Origin: Okeanomitos corallinicola TIOX110
GTDB lineage: Bacteria; Cyanobacteriota; Cyanobacteriia; Cyanobacteriales; Nostocaceae
DNA length: 64,000 bases
Direction: 5' to 3'
NCBI RefSeq assembly: GCF_038050375.1
Contig: NZ_CP150886.1
Span: 310,001-374,000 of the forward strand
Part shown: piece by piece, positions 45,792 to 56,404 of the stretch
Position numbering within the stretch: position 1 is the stretch's first letter
Layout: every line of letters starts with the position of its first letter
Made by a program: the position numbers and the translations under genes
Notes under the pieces: model-generated
Database searches by the model: none
Told to the model about the DNA's origin: nothing
What the model saw: the letters and a program-made list of their open reading frames with translations, nothing else

Positions 45792-45829
45792 AACAGTAGA
45801 ACATACATTTTGAGTTCTACTGTTTTTTT
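45792..45829 (+). terminator. Rho-independent terminator after the PEP-CTERM gene
   Basis: AACAGTAGAAC (45792-45802) and GTTCTACTGTT (45814-45824) form a perfect 11-bp stem with an 11-base loop, followed by TTTTTT. Confidence 0.85.
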
Positions 45830-45855
45830 ATATGCAAGTGAACATCGGTTTATTC

Positions 45856-45892
45856 TAGGACTTACGCGCTGTATAAATTCACCATGGTATAA
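45856..45892. repeat. Dispersed 37-bp repeat, copy 2
   Basis: Begins TAGGACTTACGCGCTGTA and ends near ATGGTATAA. It matches 22583-22619, with changes spread along the length. Confidence 0.65.
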
Positions 45893-46358
45893 TTTTACCA
45901 AAATAGGTCATTTACGTCTATTATTCACAATAATTTTGATTGTCAATAAGATTGATATGGCTAGAAGTTTCGCATTTCTCAACTTCATACACAAGATATA
46001 TTTTTTTACAAACCCATATTTAAAACGGATTGTCAGTGAGTAACTCCTAATATGAATACAGTAAAATCATTGAAGCCCTATCTTTACTTAAACTTCAAAT
46101 ATACAGTATAGTTACTGAAATAAATGACAATAAAATAGGGTACACTAAGAATAAAGCAACACTTACAATCTCATTTTCTGATTGTATTTTTATTTAGATT
46201 GAGATCACAAAAACGCTGTAAACACTTGGATAATATAATCTTAACAAAGCATTATATATCCTTTTAAGTTTTATTAATTCGGTATAAAAGCACATATCTA
46301 TTATGTCGCTAATTAGGTATTAATCTTATATCTTCGTAGTCAATGAAGTAACCATACC
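45893..46358. other. AT-rich interval upstream of the minor pilin cluster
   Basis: No gene seen; a 94-codon frame at 45759-46043 runs through the terminator and the dispersed repeat and is rejected. This is probably the promoter region of the pilin array, without recognisable boxes. Confidence 0.45.
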
Positions 46359-47876
46359 ATGCAAAAAACTATCAATACCAGATTAAAAATGGCTTTGCTT
46401 CTCCACCGTGGAGAATCGGGATTTGCTATAGTAATCGCTGTTACTCTAGGGATAATTATGATTTTGGTGGGGTTAACTATGACTATCAGGTCTCAAGGAG
46501 ATACAATTGTCGCCTCAAACCAAAAGCAAACACAACAGGCATTAGCCGCAGCTGAAAGCGGTATTGCTTTTTACAAAACATTTTTCAATAAAAGTGGTGC
46601 GAATAGGCGACTATCTCAATATCCAGATTGTATAAACCGTACTAACAGTGATCCTGGAGCAGGGTGTAATGATAGTGCGACTACCACTCTTGTTAGGGAA
46701 ATGAGTTGGTCAAACTTACAAAATATCCAAGGGATGACATCAGCTTGTAATGTTACAGATTTAGACGATATTAGGGATATATATGCTAGTACGGATTGGA
46801 AAGATGTAGACGACCCACTTAACCCAGATCCAAACTTTCAACCAGGAAAAAAACAATTTAGACTTGTTTCTTACATATATAGACGTGGTGAACTAACATC
46901 GCAACCAGGCATAGGTAGATTAACTGTTGAAGGTCGAATAACTCCAGAAGGGCAAAACAATACTACTACATCTATTGCTAGGTTAGAGGCAAGTATTCCC
47001 ATCCGTCCCGGTGATATTAATGGTATTCCATTCCCAGCAGTATGGGTTGGTGGTTCTAGTGATACTGATGGTACAGGTCGTAATCGAATAGACGGCGATA
47101 TACTTATAAATAATTGTGATGCTGACCTCAGCACAATGGAAACCAGTGGCATTATCGGCAATCATAAGGTGATCAAGACAGATTTGATCATGCCATCCAT
47201 ACCACCGCAGCCAGACGAAAGAATTATTGGTAGTCCTCCTGAAAATCCTCCTACCGATCCGTTCGATGATAACGCTCATGTGCCAGGTACTATTCCCTTG
47301 GGAGCAGTTAGTGGTAATATCACTCTTCCTAATAATACTGAGGATTTTAGTAATCCTAGTAGACCTAAACCTAAAGATGAGCATTTCAGGATGGATTTTG
47401 CTGGTGAAGATGCCTATTATTACACGATCAGTAGCATTGCCAATAACACAACCATAAAAATTAAACCCAATACAAAAGTAGTTTTCTATTTCTCAGGAAG
47501 TATTTCTCGAAATGTGGATATCATCTGTGAAACCGATGGTGCTTGTGAACCTATGAGTTTAACAATCTTTGGAACTTCTACTGAGAGTAATCCACAGATT
47601 TGTATCAATGGTGGCAGAAGAATTGAGGCTTTTATTTTAGCTCCCAACTATGACGTAGGAGTTAACGGAGGAGGAAACGCAATTAATTATAAAGGGGCAG
47701 TTTGGGCTAAACGTTGGGGGGAAGCAACTGGATGTAGTTCTAGTGCTGGTGGTAGCCACGTTCATGTACAACAAGAGGGAACATGGGACGCTGTTGCAGG
47801 GGCAATAACAATGGATTCTCAACTGCCACCAATCGTTAATCCTACAGGTGCATGGACAAGAAAAGAGGTGAATTAA
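46359..47876 (+). CDS. PilX-like minor pilin
   Basis: 505 aa. The N-terminus GESGFAIVIAVTLGIIMILV has the Gly/Phe prepilin cleavage site and a hydrophobic helix but no Glu at +5, as in PilX-type proteins; QALAAAESGIAFYKTFF is the PilX-family follow-on segment. The remainder is a large Cys-containing extracellular domain (for example RIDGDILINNCDADLS). It is about three times longer than PilX of other bacteria. It starts a four-gene pilin set (X, V, GspH, W) on the plus strand, with about 20 bp to the next gene. Confidence 0.85.
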   Translation: MQKTINTRLKMALLLHRGESGFAIVIAVTLGIIMILVGLTMTIRSQGDTIVASNQKQTQQALAAAESGIAFYKTFFNKSGANRRLSQYPDCINRTNSDPGAGCNDSATTTLVREMSWSNLQNIQGMTSACNVTDLDDIRDIYASTDWKDVDDPLNPDPNFQPGKKQFRLVSYIYRRGELTSQPGIGRLTVEGRITPEGQNNTTTSIARLEASIPIRPGDINGIPFPAVWVGGSSDTDGTGRNRIDGDILINNCDADLSTMETSGIIGNHKVIKTDLIMPSIPPQPDERIIGSPPENPPTDPFDDNAHVPGTIPLGAVSGNITLPNNTEDFSNPSRPKPKDEHFRMDFAGEDAYYYTISSIANNTTIKIKPNTKVVFYFSGSISRNVDIICETDGACEPMSLTIFGTSTESNPQICINGGRRIEAFILAPNYDVGVNGGGNAINYKGAVWAKRWGEATGCSSSAGGSHVHVQQEGTWDAVAGAITMDSQLPPIVNPTGAWTRKEVN

Positions 47877-47896
47877 ATTAAATAGGTATTAATTTT

Positions 47897-48682
47897 ATGA
47901 ACAAGCAAAAACCCCATCCAGATTCTGGCTTTAGCTTACTCGAAGTTTTGGTTTCCATCATAGTAGTTACTTTCTTTACAGCAGCGGCTATGCAAATGAT
48001 GGTAATTTCTGCTACTTTTAAAGCCAAAGCTAAAGTGTACACAACAGCAAGTAACTTAATTCAGGAAGACCTGGAACGGATCAGAAATAAGGCCAGTGAA
48101 TATGAATTTCCTCAAGCAATTGTGACAACAGCTGATGTTAATGGTCTGCTCATTGCAAATCCAAATACAAGAACCATAAAGTTAAGCTCAGTTGAGAATT
48201 TAACAACTAGTGATGAAGTTCAATTTACAGGAACACCAGATGTTTACAAAGATTTTTCCATAAACTCTATAGATAACGAAATTACACTAGCATTACCGGG
48301 CTTAGAGACTTCTGTATCTAATGATACTGTACTTGTCAATAATACATTATGTAATGCTGCAAGCGAAAGCACAGGATTGGCTGCGAAATTGCGGACAAAA
48401 ACAGTAACTGATCTGATTTCCCAAACAGGATTTTCTTATGAGAATGTAGCTTATAAAGCTGTTTCTGGTTACGCTCCTTATACCATACCGAAAACAGAGA
48501 AGAAAATATGGGTAATGCGAGAAGATACTACCGTTAACGCTTCCCCTTATGATGTCTTAAAGATTAACTATTTAGTTGTTCCAGACAATAATGGTAATCC
48601 AGATAATAATCCTGACCGATTCATAGCTGAAGTTTCTAGTGAGGTAATACCCAATGCGTCATATCAATGCCTTAAACAATAA
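47897..48682 (+). CDS. PilV-like type IV pilin
   Basis: 261 aa. DSGFSLLEVLVSIIVVTFFT is a class III signal with Gly/Phe cleavage and Glu at +5, with a 12-residue leader. The globular part contains repeated Asn/Asp and Thr-rich strands and one Cys pair. It overlaps the next gene's start by 29 bp, so the two are probably translationally coupled. Part of the pilin/pseudopilin array. Confidence 0.87.
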   Translation: MNKQKPHPDSGFSLLEVLVSIIVVTFFTAAAMQMMVISATFKAKAKVYTTASNLIQEDLERIRNKASEYEFPQAIVTTADVNGLLIANPNTRTIKLSSVENLTTSDEVQFTGTPDVYKDFSINSIDNEITLALPGLETSVSNDTVLVNNTLCNAASESTGLAAKLRTKTVTDLISQTGFSYENVAYKAVSGYAPYTIPKTEKKIWVMREDTTVNASPYDVLKINYLVVPDNNGNPDNNPDRFIAEVSSEVIPNASYQCLKQ

Positions 48683-49142
48683 TCAGGGATTTACAATTAC
48701 AGAAGTTCTAACTGTAGTAGTAATTGTTGGTATTTTGATGGCTTTTTCTGCCCCTAGTTTCTTGGCTTGGAATCACAGAAAACAAGTAGACTCTGCAATC
48801 ACTAATATTGAAGGTGCAATCAAAGAAGCTCAGAGACAAGCCATCGCTAAGTCAAAGACTTGTAATATAGCTTTTGATACAACTATACCTAGAGTTACTA
48901 GCAACGGAAATACCTGTTTGATAACAGGCGATCGCACATTAGAAAATGTGTCATTAGCAACCTCTATCTCTGATTTTAACTTTAATTTGTCGGGGGAATC
49001 ATCATCCCAGGTTACGGTTGTTGTAACTCATAATGTTAACAACAATCTCAAAAAATGTTTAGTTGTATCTAGTCCACTGGGATTAATTGGCAAGGGTGAT
49101 TACACTGGTACTGGTACTACTTTTGCTAACTGTAATCCCTAG
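48654..49142 (+). CDS. GspH/FimT-like type IV pilin
   Basis: 162 aa. NNNQGFTITEVLTVVVIVGI has Gly/Phe cleavage and Glu at +5, followed by AFSAPSFLAWNHRKQVDSAI, the short-pilin helix pattern typical of GspH/FimT. Two conserved Cys flank the globular part. ATG at 48654 lies inside the previous gene. Confidence 0.87.
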   Translation: MRHINALNNNQGFTITEVLTVVVIVGILMAFSAPSFLAWNHRKQVDSAITNIEGAIKEAQRQAIAKSKTCNIAFDTTIPRVTSNGNTCLITGDRTLENVSLATSISDFNFNLSGESSSQVTVVVTHNVNNNLKKCLVVSSPLGLIGKGDYTGTGTTFANCNP

Positions 49143-49195
49143 AAATATATTTTAGAAAGATTAGAAAGAATTGATTAATGATCTAGGTGGAAACA

Positions 49196-49924
49196 ATGAA
49201 ATCTCAAATCAAGAAAATCAAATCTGATTTTGTGGTCGAGAAAGGATTTACATTAATAGAACTCCTGGTAGCAACAGTCATCATGTCACTTGTTGTTACT
49301 TTAGCTGGAACAGCATTTGTATCTATACTCCAACAAAACAAAAAAGCAGAATTTGAAACTCAGAGGCGTACTAACTTAAATCGTGCCTTAGATTATATTG
49401 CTAACGAAATTAGGATGGCAAATACAATAAGTGCTGGAAGTGATTCAGAAGTGATGAGCTTAACAATCCCTACACTCACAATAAATTATCCAGTAGGTGT
49501 TACCAACCCTACACCGAATGATGCACTATCTTATGAGTTCGATAACTCTAATACTGTTACCTACTCTATAGGCGATAGCACTGGTGTATGGGCTGATAAT
49601 TCTAATCCACCATCAAAATCCATTACACGTAATGGTAATTTTATTGTTGATGCAATTAAAGCTCCAGTACGTGAAGGCAACCCTCTCACTTGTCCAAATG
49701 GCACTGTCTATGAAACCACTTCTGGTACTTGTATACCCAATTGTGCAGATGGCAGTACACTAAGTCCAGCAGATCCAGTCACTGGACGTAATGGTTTTTA
49801 TGCCTGTATATATGACAGTGGAAATAAAGCTGACCTATATTTATATGGTAAATTATCAGATGACACAAGTGAGACAATGGAAGTCAAAAGTACAGTATTT
49901 ACTAGAGCGGAGTCAGTCAATTAA
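49196..49924 (+). CDS. PilW-like type IV pilin
   Basis: 242 aa. VEKGFTLIELLVATVIMSLV gives canonical cleavage with Glu at +5, then TAFVSILQQNKKAEFETQRR and ALDYIANEIRMAN, the PilW-type continuation. I start at ATG 49196, which has AGGTGG (49185-49190) just upstream, rather than GTG 49187. It closes the X-V-H-W set; minor pilins of these classes prime pilus assembly in other bacteria. A gap of about 230 bp then separates it from hpsA. Confidence 0.85.
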   Translation: MKSQIKKIKSDFVVEKGFTLIELLVATVIMSLVVTLAGTAFVSILQQNKKAEFETQRRTNLNRALDYIANEIRMANTISAGSDSEVMSLTIPTLTINYPVGVTNPTPNDALSYEFDNSNTVTYSIGDSTGVWADNSNPPSKSITRNGNFIVDAIKAPVREGNPLTCPNGTVYETTSGTCIPNCADGSTLSPADPVTGRNGFYACIYDSGNKADLYLYGKLSDDTSETMEVKSTVFTRAESVN

Positions 49925-50152
49925 AACAGCAACACCCCGACGCGAAATCAACTAAATTCATTTATTATTACCCCATAGATAATGAGTCTGTAACAACGCT
50001 CTAGCAAAATTCCCGTATAAATACGCTACATAAAACATAGCCAGATATATCAAAATAAACAACTATAAACCCATGTAAAGACAATTATTAAAAGTCAATA
50101 CATGGGTAATTAATATAAACTACCAAACACCGAAAAAAACAGGGTTGCATCT

Positions 50153-53100
50153 ATGCCCAAAAAATATCGGCTTGTTAAAGCCATGATTAGGATTTTCCAC
50201 AGGATAATCCTCAAAACTGTGAGTGCATTTACAAAAACAATTACTAAAGTTATAAAATCTATTTTTCGCCGCCAAAAAAAGCGAACATCAGCCAATGCAG
50301 GTTTCGTGTTACCAACAGTAGCAATGGTATCAATAGCCGTTGTTTTACTCACTTTAATCATTATATTTCGCTCCTTTGAAAGAGCAAAACACGCCAGTAA
50401 TGTGAGAGTAAATCAAACCGTAATTAATGCTGCTGCACCTGCAATTGATCGCGGAAGAGCAAAAATAAATAAACTATTTCAAGATAAACGTATTTCCACA
50501 TCCTTACCATCAGATCAAGAATTAGATGAAATATTTAATGAATATATTCCAGAATATACATTTGGTGATGAAACACCACTACAATTAACAGCTAATAATA
50601 ACACCTTAAATTCAGCTTGGAAATTTCCCGTAGATACAGATAATAACGGTAAATTTGATAGTTATACATTGTACGCAATTTATTATAAAAATCCTCCTAA
50701 AAATAGTGATAATAATAGATATTTTCGAGCTAGGAATACCGTAGAAGCTAGAACTACACCCATGAATCCTAGTGATTTAACTAGCAAATGTCATGCACTT
50801 TTTGGTACAAATCCTGAATTAATAGATATTAACGGCTGGTTTAAAATGGGTAGCAAAATGAAAAAAGCTATCTTTGTTTACACCACCACAGTACCGATAA
50901 CTAGCTCAGAAAGTATCACCTCCGGCGGTGCAGATAGTTATGAAATTTATCAAGGAAATCGCAGCTTTGCAGCTTTAGAATATCACCAAGATAGAGTCCA
51001 AATTCCTCCTAACAATTACGCAATTATCTATGAAGATGATTTAGAAATTACCCCAGATCAAGACTTTAACATTAACGGTAAGATATTAACAAATGGCAAT
51101 TTATTAACAGCGGGAAAATCTGCCAATGTGAGAATTTATCAAATTAGTAGTCCTGAATCTTGTTTTTACGAAGCAGAAAATTCTAAAATTTTAGTAGCTG
51201 GTAATTTAGGTGCAGGAGGTTTTACAGATAGTGCAGATGCAGGAACAGCAACCACAATAGATTTATTTAAAGATAAAAACACAAATCCTGAAAGTGAAGC
51301 GGGTTATAATCCTAATGTGACTGCTAATAAATCAGTTACAAATGCTCCGAGTGATTTAGCTTATAATAATCTAGCCTATGCCAAAAGAATTAATAGATTA
51401 GTTGATGCTCAATTTTATAGTTCTAGTGGCTCAGATCCTCAAGAAGTAACAGATGCAATTGATAGTAAAATTGAAGAATTAGGTTCAGGATATACAAGAG
51501 ATTTAGATGATATTATTCGCCGTCATCAATTAGAAATATACTTTAAAAGACGTACTCGCCGCGTACCATTTGGGGAAGTTGCATTTGGAGAAGAAGCAAG
51601 AGACACTAACAGCGGTAATCCCTTACAAGGTAGTGGTGATACACTACGTCCGATAGATAAATGGGCTTATCCTTTTGGTAGTGATGGCATATCTGCATCT
51701 GGATATAGTCAAATGTCCTTAAATATCGCAGGTGGTTCACTCAAACCCAGTGCAACTGAACCAGTAGATAAACTACAAAAAGAATTAGCTAGTGTAGAAC
51801 AATATTTAGGTGATAGAACCATTGTTGGTAATAACTTACCTGAAAAATGGTGGGATGAAGAAACAGAACAATTTTTTAGTACAAACATAGATGATACCCA
51901 AGATATAGGCAGTATAAATTGGGATCTGAGTCAAGAACCCACCCAACGTACTCGTCGGACTATTTCACACACCTTAGCTGATATTGCAGCCACAGAAAGA
52001 GATGGAGACTGGGAATATGCAGCAGCTAAAATACCAAATTCAGAACAAGAAAATCTTGTTGGTGGTTTACGTGTAGTTACGGGGGCGGGAATTTATTTAC
52101 CAAGAAATAATACAGCTAATGATAGAAATTTTATAGATGCTTCCACACAAATTTGGTCGGACATGATGCCAGTCCCCCAAGCGCCAGTATCAAGTACAAG
52201 TAACCCCTACTCAATGTATGATTCATCACTAAATTTTTATTTACCTAAGATGCTTGAAAGTGACATAACGACTCCTTATTTAAAAATGCGAGCGACGGTA
52301 GTTTATCACTATAAAGCAGTCAATAGTCAGAGGCATCCCAGACCATTAGCTTGTATCAGTAGTTTTTATGTTCCCACCAACAGCACCACAGCCAAAAATA
52401 TAAGTATATTACCTGATGTAGTAGGCATAGAAAAAGATGTGAATGGCTTATCTAACAACGGTATAGTTTATAGCCCACCAGTTGGTAGTGCTGCGGGTTA
52501 TACGGACTTACTGAATTATCAAGCTAGTTTGCAGTATGCCAATGGACGCTGGGTAAATGAACCGCTCAGAAAAGCCTTAGAAAAAGGAGAGAGAGATCGC
52601 ACCATTTCCGAACATTCCGCCGTAGATGCTGCCCTGTGTGCCTTGCAAATAATGGATGGTAACATTAGTCCGGTTAGTGGTTCTCCTCCTATTCCCCACG
52701 GTGCAATTAAGGAAATAGCCTTTCTAGATAGTCAACAAATCAAAGCCAATCAAACCAGTAGTCCAGATACTGACTTGTCTTATGATTTACCACTACAAGA
52801 CCGCCAACCCTTAGAAATTCGCGCCACAGTCATAGACTTAAACTTACTGCGTACTACATCCATAGGTTCAGAATACTTACTACCTAAAAGTGGCATAATT
52901 TATGCTACCCGTGATGATGCCCTTGCAGATATGAGTGCTGGTACATCAGCAAGTGCAAAATCAGAAAGTGCCGTAGACTTCAAACTTGATCCTAGCCGTC
53001 GCCCCAACGCCATTATGATCGCCACCAGTGATGGGTCAGCAACCAAACTATTTCGAGGTGATAGTAACAGTTATATTTCAGGCGCAAAAGGTTTAATTTT

Positions 53101-54556
53101 CGCCAGTAATTTACCTGTTTATATTAAAGGTGATTTTAATAAACATACCCAATCAGAATTTAATTCTGAAATAGCATCTAATTGGGGGAATTTTTACACT
53201 CGCAGTGGTACTAATACTAACTTTGCCTGTCGTCCTGGACAACCTGGCAGGGTAAATTGTAATAGTGGCGATGAGTGGAGAAATGCCGTAGTTTTAAGCG
53301 ACTCCATCACCTTACTTTCTGATAACTTCAGATTTGGTTTTCGAGACGAAGGTGATTATGATTGGAACAATAACAGTGATGATCCAATATTACTAGAAAA
53401 TCGTCCCGAAAATTTTAAATATAATGCCTACGCTCCCACTATTACCGAAAATTATAACAGTGAAGGTATCCCCAAATTAGATTTAGATGCTAATACTAGG
53501 GGTATTCAAGGCAGTTCTTATTTTCATAATTTTGTCACACCTATAGTTAAACAAATAGAAGCCAGAGAATATTTATTAGAAGTTTGTTCCGTACCAGATA
53601 TTGAACTTTGTAATAACGATCCTAAACTATGGGTAATTACTAATGTTTCTTACCAAAATTATGACGGACAAGGACAAAATAACTGGCGTGATGGGGGCAG
53701 AAATATAGAAGGTCAACCAATGAGTTCAATTAAAACCGGATCATTGGGTTATGCAAACCCACCTAGTAACGGTTGGCAAGATGAGAACTTACCTCGAAGA
53801 ATAGCCTTTCAAAGAGATATTGACACAGGAGAATTAACAACCCCATTACAAATTTACGGAGTAGATAATAGAAATAAAATTTCCACCTTTCCCGCCGATG
53901 GTTCACAATTACCCAGAACAGCAAAAAATAGCGCAGGTGACACATATTTAATACCCTGGTTAAAAGTAGATGAAAATGGAAATTGGCAACCAGTTTTACA
54001 AATAAAACAACCCTTTGCCACCCCAGATGATTCTAATAATAATGACAGCATTTCCTCTAGTTCACATAATAACTGGTTACAAATTGCTAAAGAAAATACT
54101 TTTAACTTGATTATTGCTACAGGAGATACACCAGGCCGCCCCACAGAAGACAACGGAGGTTTACCCAACCTAGTCCGTTTCTTAGAAAATTGGCATGATA
54201 TTCCTTTGAAAATAAATGGTGCTTTCATGCAAATGAAAAAAAGTGCTTATAGTACAGGAACTTACAGCACATCTATCAATACTCAATCTAGCGATTTTTT
54301 GTACAAAACCACTCTTAATAATGGTATGTCATCTGGTCATTTTCCCCCTCGAAGAACATGGAGTTATGATGTAGGACTTTTATTACAAACTCCTGATTTA
54401 TTTTCCCAAAAATTAGTCACAACCTCCAACACTTTACCCAGTGAATATTTTCGAGAAATTGGTCGAGACGATAACTGGATAGAAACTTTATTATGTGCAA
54501 AGAATAGCAGTGGTGGTTATGCCATAGACACAGATCAAAGGCCAAATTGTAACTAA
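50153..54556 (+). CDS. hpsA: Hormogonium polysaccharide protein HpsA
   Basis: 1467 aa, the largest protein in the window. A basic N-terminus is followed by a pilin-like helix NAGFVLPTVAMVSIAVVLLT, then FRSFERAKHASNVRVNQTVI and NAAAPAIDRGRAKINKLFQD, the conserved opening of HpsA proteins in heterocystous cyanobacteria. The long exported remainder is Asn/Asp/Ser-rich with few Cys and no enzyme motif I recognise. In Nostoc punctiforme, hps genes are needed for hormogonium polysaccharide secretion and gliding. Directly followed by hpsB-type genes. Confidence 0.88.
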   Translation: MPKKYRLVKAMIRIFHRIILKTVSAFTKTITKVIKSIFRRQKKRTSANAGFVLPTVAMVSIAVVLLTLIIIFRSFERAKHASNVRVNQTVINAAAPAIDRGRAKINKLFQDKRISTSLPSDQELDEIFNEYIPEYTFGDETPLQLTANNNTLNSAWKFPVDTDNNGKFDSYTLYAIYYKNPPKNSDNNRYFRARNTVEARTTPMNPSDLTSKCHALFGTNPELIDINGWFKMGSKMKKAIFVYTTTVPITSSESITSGGADSYEIYQGNRSFAALEYHQDRVQIPPNNYAIIYEDDLEITPDQDFNINGKILTNGNLLTAGKSANVRIYQISSPESCFYEAENSKILVAGNLGAGGFTDSADAGTATTIDLFKDKNTNPESEAGYNPNVTANKSVTNAPSDLAYNNLAYAKRINRLVDAQFYSSSGSDPQEVTDAIDSKIEELGSGYTRDLDDIIRRHQLEIYFKRRTRRVPFGEVAFGEEARDTNSGNPLQGSGDTLRPIDKWAYPFGSDGISASGYSQMSLNIAGGSLKPSATEPVDKLQKELASVEQYLGDRTIVGNNLPEKWWDEETEQFFSTNIDDTQDIGSINWDLSQEPTQRTRRTISHTLADIAATERDGDWEYAAAKIPNSEQENLVGGLRVVTGAGIYLPRNNTANDRNFIDASTQIWSDMMPVPQAPVSSTSNPYSMYDSSLNFYLPKMLESDITTPYLKMRATVVYHYKAVNSQRHPRPLACISSFYVPTNSTTAKNISILPDVVGIEKDVNGLSNNGIVYSPPVGSAAGYTDLLNYQASLQYANGRWVNEPLRKALEKGERDRTISEHSAVDAALCALQIMDGNISPVSGSPPIPHGAIKEIAFLDSQQIKANQTSSPDTDLSYDLPLQDRQPLEIRATVIDLNLLRTTSIGSEYLLPKSGIIYATRDDALADMSAGTSASAKSESAVDFKLDPSRRPNAIMIATSDGSATKLFRGDSNSYISGAKGLIFASNLPVYIKGDFNKHTQSEFNSEIASNWGNFYTRSGTNTNFACRPGQPGRVNCNSGDEWRNAVVLSDSITLLSDNFRFGFRDEGDYDWNNNSDDPILLENRPENFKYNAYAPTITENYNSEGIPKLDLDANTRGIQGSSYFHNFVTPIVKQIEAREYLLEVCSVPDIELCNNDPKLWVITNVSYQNYDGQGQNNWRDGGRNIEGQPMSSIKTGSLGYANPPSNGWQDENLPRRIAFQRDIDTGELTTPLQIYGVDNRNKISTFPADGSQLPRTAKNSAGDTYLIPWLKVDENGNWQPVLQIKQPFATPDDSNNNDSISSSSHNNWLQIAKENTFNLIIATGDTPGRPTEDNGGLPNLVRFLENWHDIPLKINGAFMQMKKSAYSTGTYSTSINTQSSDFLYKTTLNNGMSSGHFPPRRTWSYDVGLLLQTPDLFSQKLVTTSNTLPSEYFREIGRDDNWIETLLCAKNSSGGYAIDTDQRPNCN

Positions 54557-54602
54557 AAAAAATAGCAAGCAACTTAAAAAAACAACCCCAAAAAATACAT
54601 TT

Positions 54603-54627
54603 CTCTGCGTCCTCTGCGCCTCTGCGG
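54603..54627. repeat. Dispersed CTCTGCGCCTCTGCG repeat, copy 3
   Basis: CTCTGCGTCCTCTGCGCCTC followed by TGCGG, between hpsA and hpsB. Same family as 3731-3755 and 6741-6765; here it is non-coding. Confidence 0.8.
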
Positions 54628-54650
54628 TTCGTTTAAAAAAAATTAAACTC

Positions 54651-55322
54651 ATGATTAAACCAGAAAAAACAAACCAAGGATTCACAATTTTAGAAGCATT
54701 AGTAGGCATGGTTGTTGCTTCCATCTTACTAGCAGCGATCGCCCCAGTATTAATAATGTCAACCGCCATCCGTGTAGAATCTAAAAGAATAGAAATGGCA
54801 TCTCAAGTAGCAAGAACATTTATTGATGGTGTCAGGTTAGGTTCTATTGCTGAACCAACCATAGTATCCCAACTGAGTGCTACTCAAAATTCACCTAGAA
54901 ATGTTGCCACTACTCCAGAAGACTACTTAATTAATACTTCAGAAATGCCCGCACCTGCATCATCAGGCGAACTATATTGTGCTGATAAAAATGGCATCAT
55001 CAACAATACAAACTGTGAAAATAACCTCTTCTATATTCAAGCAGGACGCATCGTACAAACCACAGAAAAAAATGATGGTTATCGGTTAGCAATTCGAGTT
55101 TATCGAGCAGATATTGATTTTGGTCAAACCATCAAAATCAACACAGGTTCAGAAACTAAACAAACTGCATCACCAATCACTGCCAATATAGGAGATAAAC
55201 AAGCACCATTAATAGAAATAACCACCGACATAGGTAATATGAATACTAACTTTTATGCTTTATGCCAGCGTTTAGGTACTCCTGTAAATACATCAACAAC
55301 AGAACCAATATCATGTAAATAA
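54651..55322 (+). CDS. hpsB: Pseudopilin HpsB-like
   Basis: 223 aa. TNQGFTILEALVGMVVASIL has Gly/Phe cleavage and Glu at +5. RIEMASQVARTFIDGVRLGS is characteristic of the Hps set as I recall it. Its position right after hpsA supports the name; the assignment is by position and N-terminal pattern. Confidence 0.75.
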   Translation: MIKPEKTNQGFTILEALVGMVVASILLAAIAPVLIMSTAIRVESKRIEMASQVARTFIDGVRLGSIAEPTIVSQLSATQNSPRNVATTPEDYLINTSEMPAPASSGELYCADKNGIINNTNCENNLFYIQAGRIVQTTEKNDGYRLAIRVYRADIDFGQTIKINTGSETKQTASPITANIGDKQAPLIEITTDIGNMNTNFYALCQRLGTPVNTSTTEPISCK

Positions 55323-55385
55323 ACAACTAAATTTATTCTTCTCATCCTCTTCTTCTTATCTTTATTTGTCGTTCATTCATATACT

Positions 55386-56366
55386 ATGAAAAAAAATTCC
55401 AAAATAATCAACAACCAAAAAGGGTTTACATTAGTCGAATTAATGGTTGGTTTAGTAATGTCATCCATCATAATTACTACCTTATTAGGATTTATGATTA
55501 ATGTGATGGAAATAGACAGAAAAGAAAAAGCAAAAGTAACATCAGAACAAGAAATACAAGCAGCATTAGAATATATTTCCCGTGATTTACAACAAGCTTT
55601 TTATATCTATGATGCTCAAGGTATAGAAGCCATAAATCATCAACTACCTGCTCCTCCCAATGATATAGATAGAGTTCCTGTACTGGTTTTTTGGCAACGG
55701 GAATTAATTGAAGATGTCCTCCCAATTGCCGGCAGAGGTAAAGATGATGCTTTTGCTTATTCTTTAGTTGTTTATTTTTTAATCAAAGATACTAGGAGTT
55801 CTGGTTCTAATTGGTCTAAAATAGCCCGCATTGGTAAATGGAAAATCAGAGATGGTGTTTTAGCTAATAGCATGGATGATGATACAACAATTTCATGTTC
55901 AGGATTTACGGGTAAATATGTTCAAGGTTCTAGTAGTGACCCTAACGAATATTGTCCCAGTCCTGGTTTTAAACCCTTTGATTTAAATAGTCAAGGTACT
56001 GTAGCGGAAAGAATGAATGATTGGCAAAGAGGTAGTGATGCCTATACTGCTAATACATTAGTGCTGGTTGATTATATTGATCAAACTATAAATAACCCAC
56101 CGCCAGCAGTTTGTCCTCCTAATTCGACAAGTCCTAATATTACTTGGTCTAAGGTAACTCCTGATAGTTTTAACACCACAGAAACAGGAAAAATGACCAG
56201 TTTTTATGCTTGTGTTGATAATCTCAATACAACAGTACAAGTATTTATTCGCGGTAATGCCTTGGCTCGTATTCATAATCAAAATATAGATTACAGTGAG
56301 CAGCGAGAAACTTATTTTCCCCGGACTAATATTAAAGTCCAAGGAAGAGGTTTTTTATATAAATAA
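55386..56366 (+). CDS. hpsC: Pseudopilin HpsC-like
   Basis: 326 aa. NQKGFTLVELMVGLVMSSII (Gly/Phe cleavage, Glu +5), then EIQAALEYISRDLQQAFYIY, a PilW/GspJ-like continuation. The globular domain has several Cys (ISCSGF, EYCPSPGF, PPAVCPPN). About 60 bp after hpsB in the same transcript. Confidence 0.75.
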   Translation: MKKNSKIINNQKGFTLVELMVGLVMSSIIITTLLGFMINVMEIDRKEKAKVTSEQEIQAALEYISRDLQQAFYIYDAQGIEAINHQLPAPPNDIDRVPVLVFWQRELIEDVLPIAGRGKDDAFAYSLVVYFLIKDTRSSGSNWSKIARIGKWKIRDGVLANSMDDDTTISCSGFTGKYVQGSSSDPNEYCPSPGFKPFDLNSQGTVAERMNDWQRGSDAYTANTLVLVDYIDQTINNPPPAVCPPNSTSPNITWSKVTPDSFNTTETGKMTSFYACVDNLNTTVQVFIRGNALARIHNQNIDYSEQRETYFPRTNIKVQGRGFLYK

Positions 56367-56404
56367 TTAGTAAGTGGTGATTAGTGATTAATGGGTTTAC
56401 AACT

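Noticed and set aside
45759-46043. 94-codon plus-strand frame after the PEP-CTERM gene
   Set aside because: It runs through a strong terminator and a dispersed repeat and has no family features.
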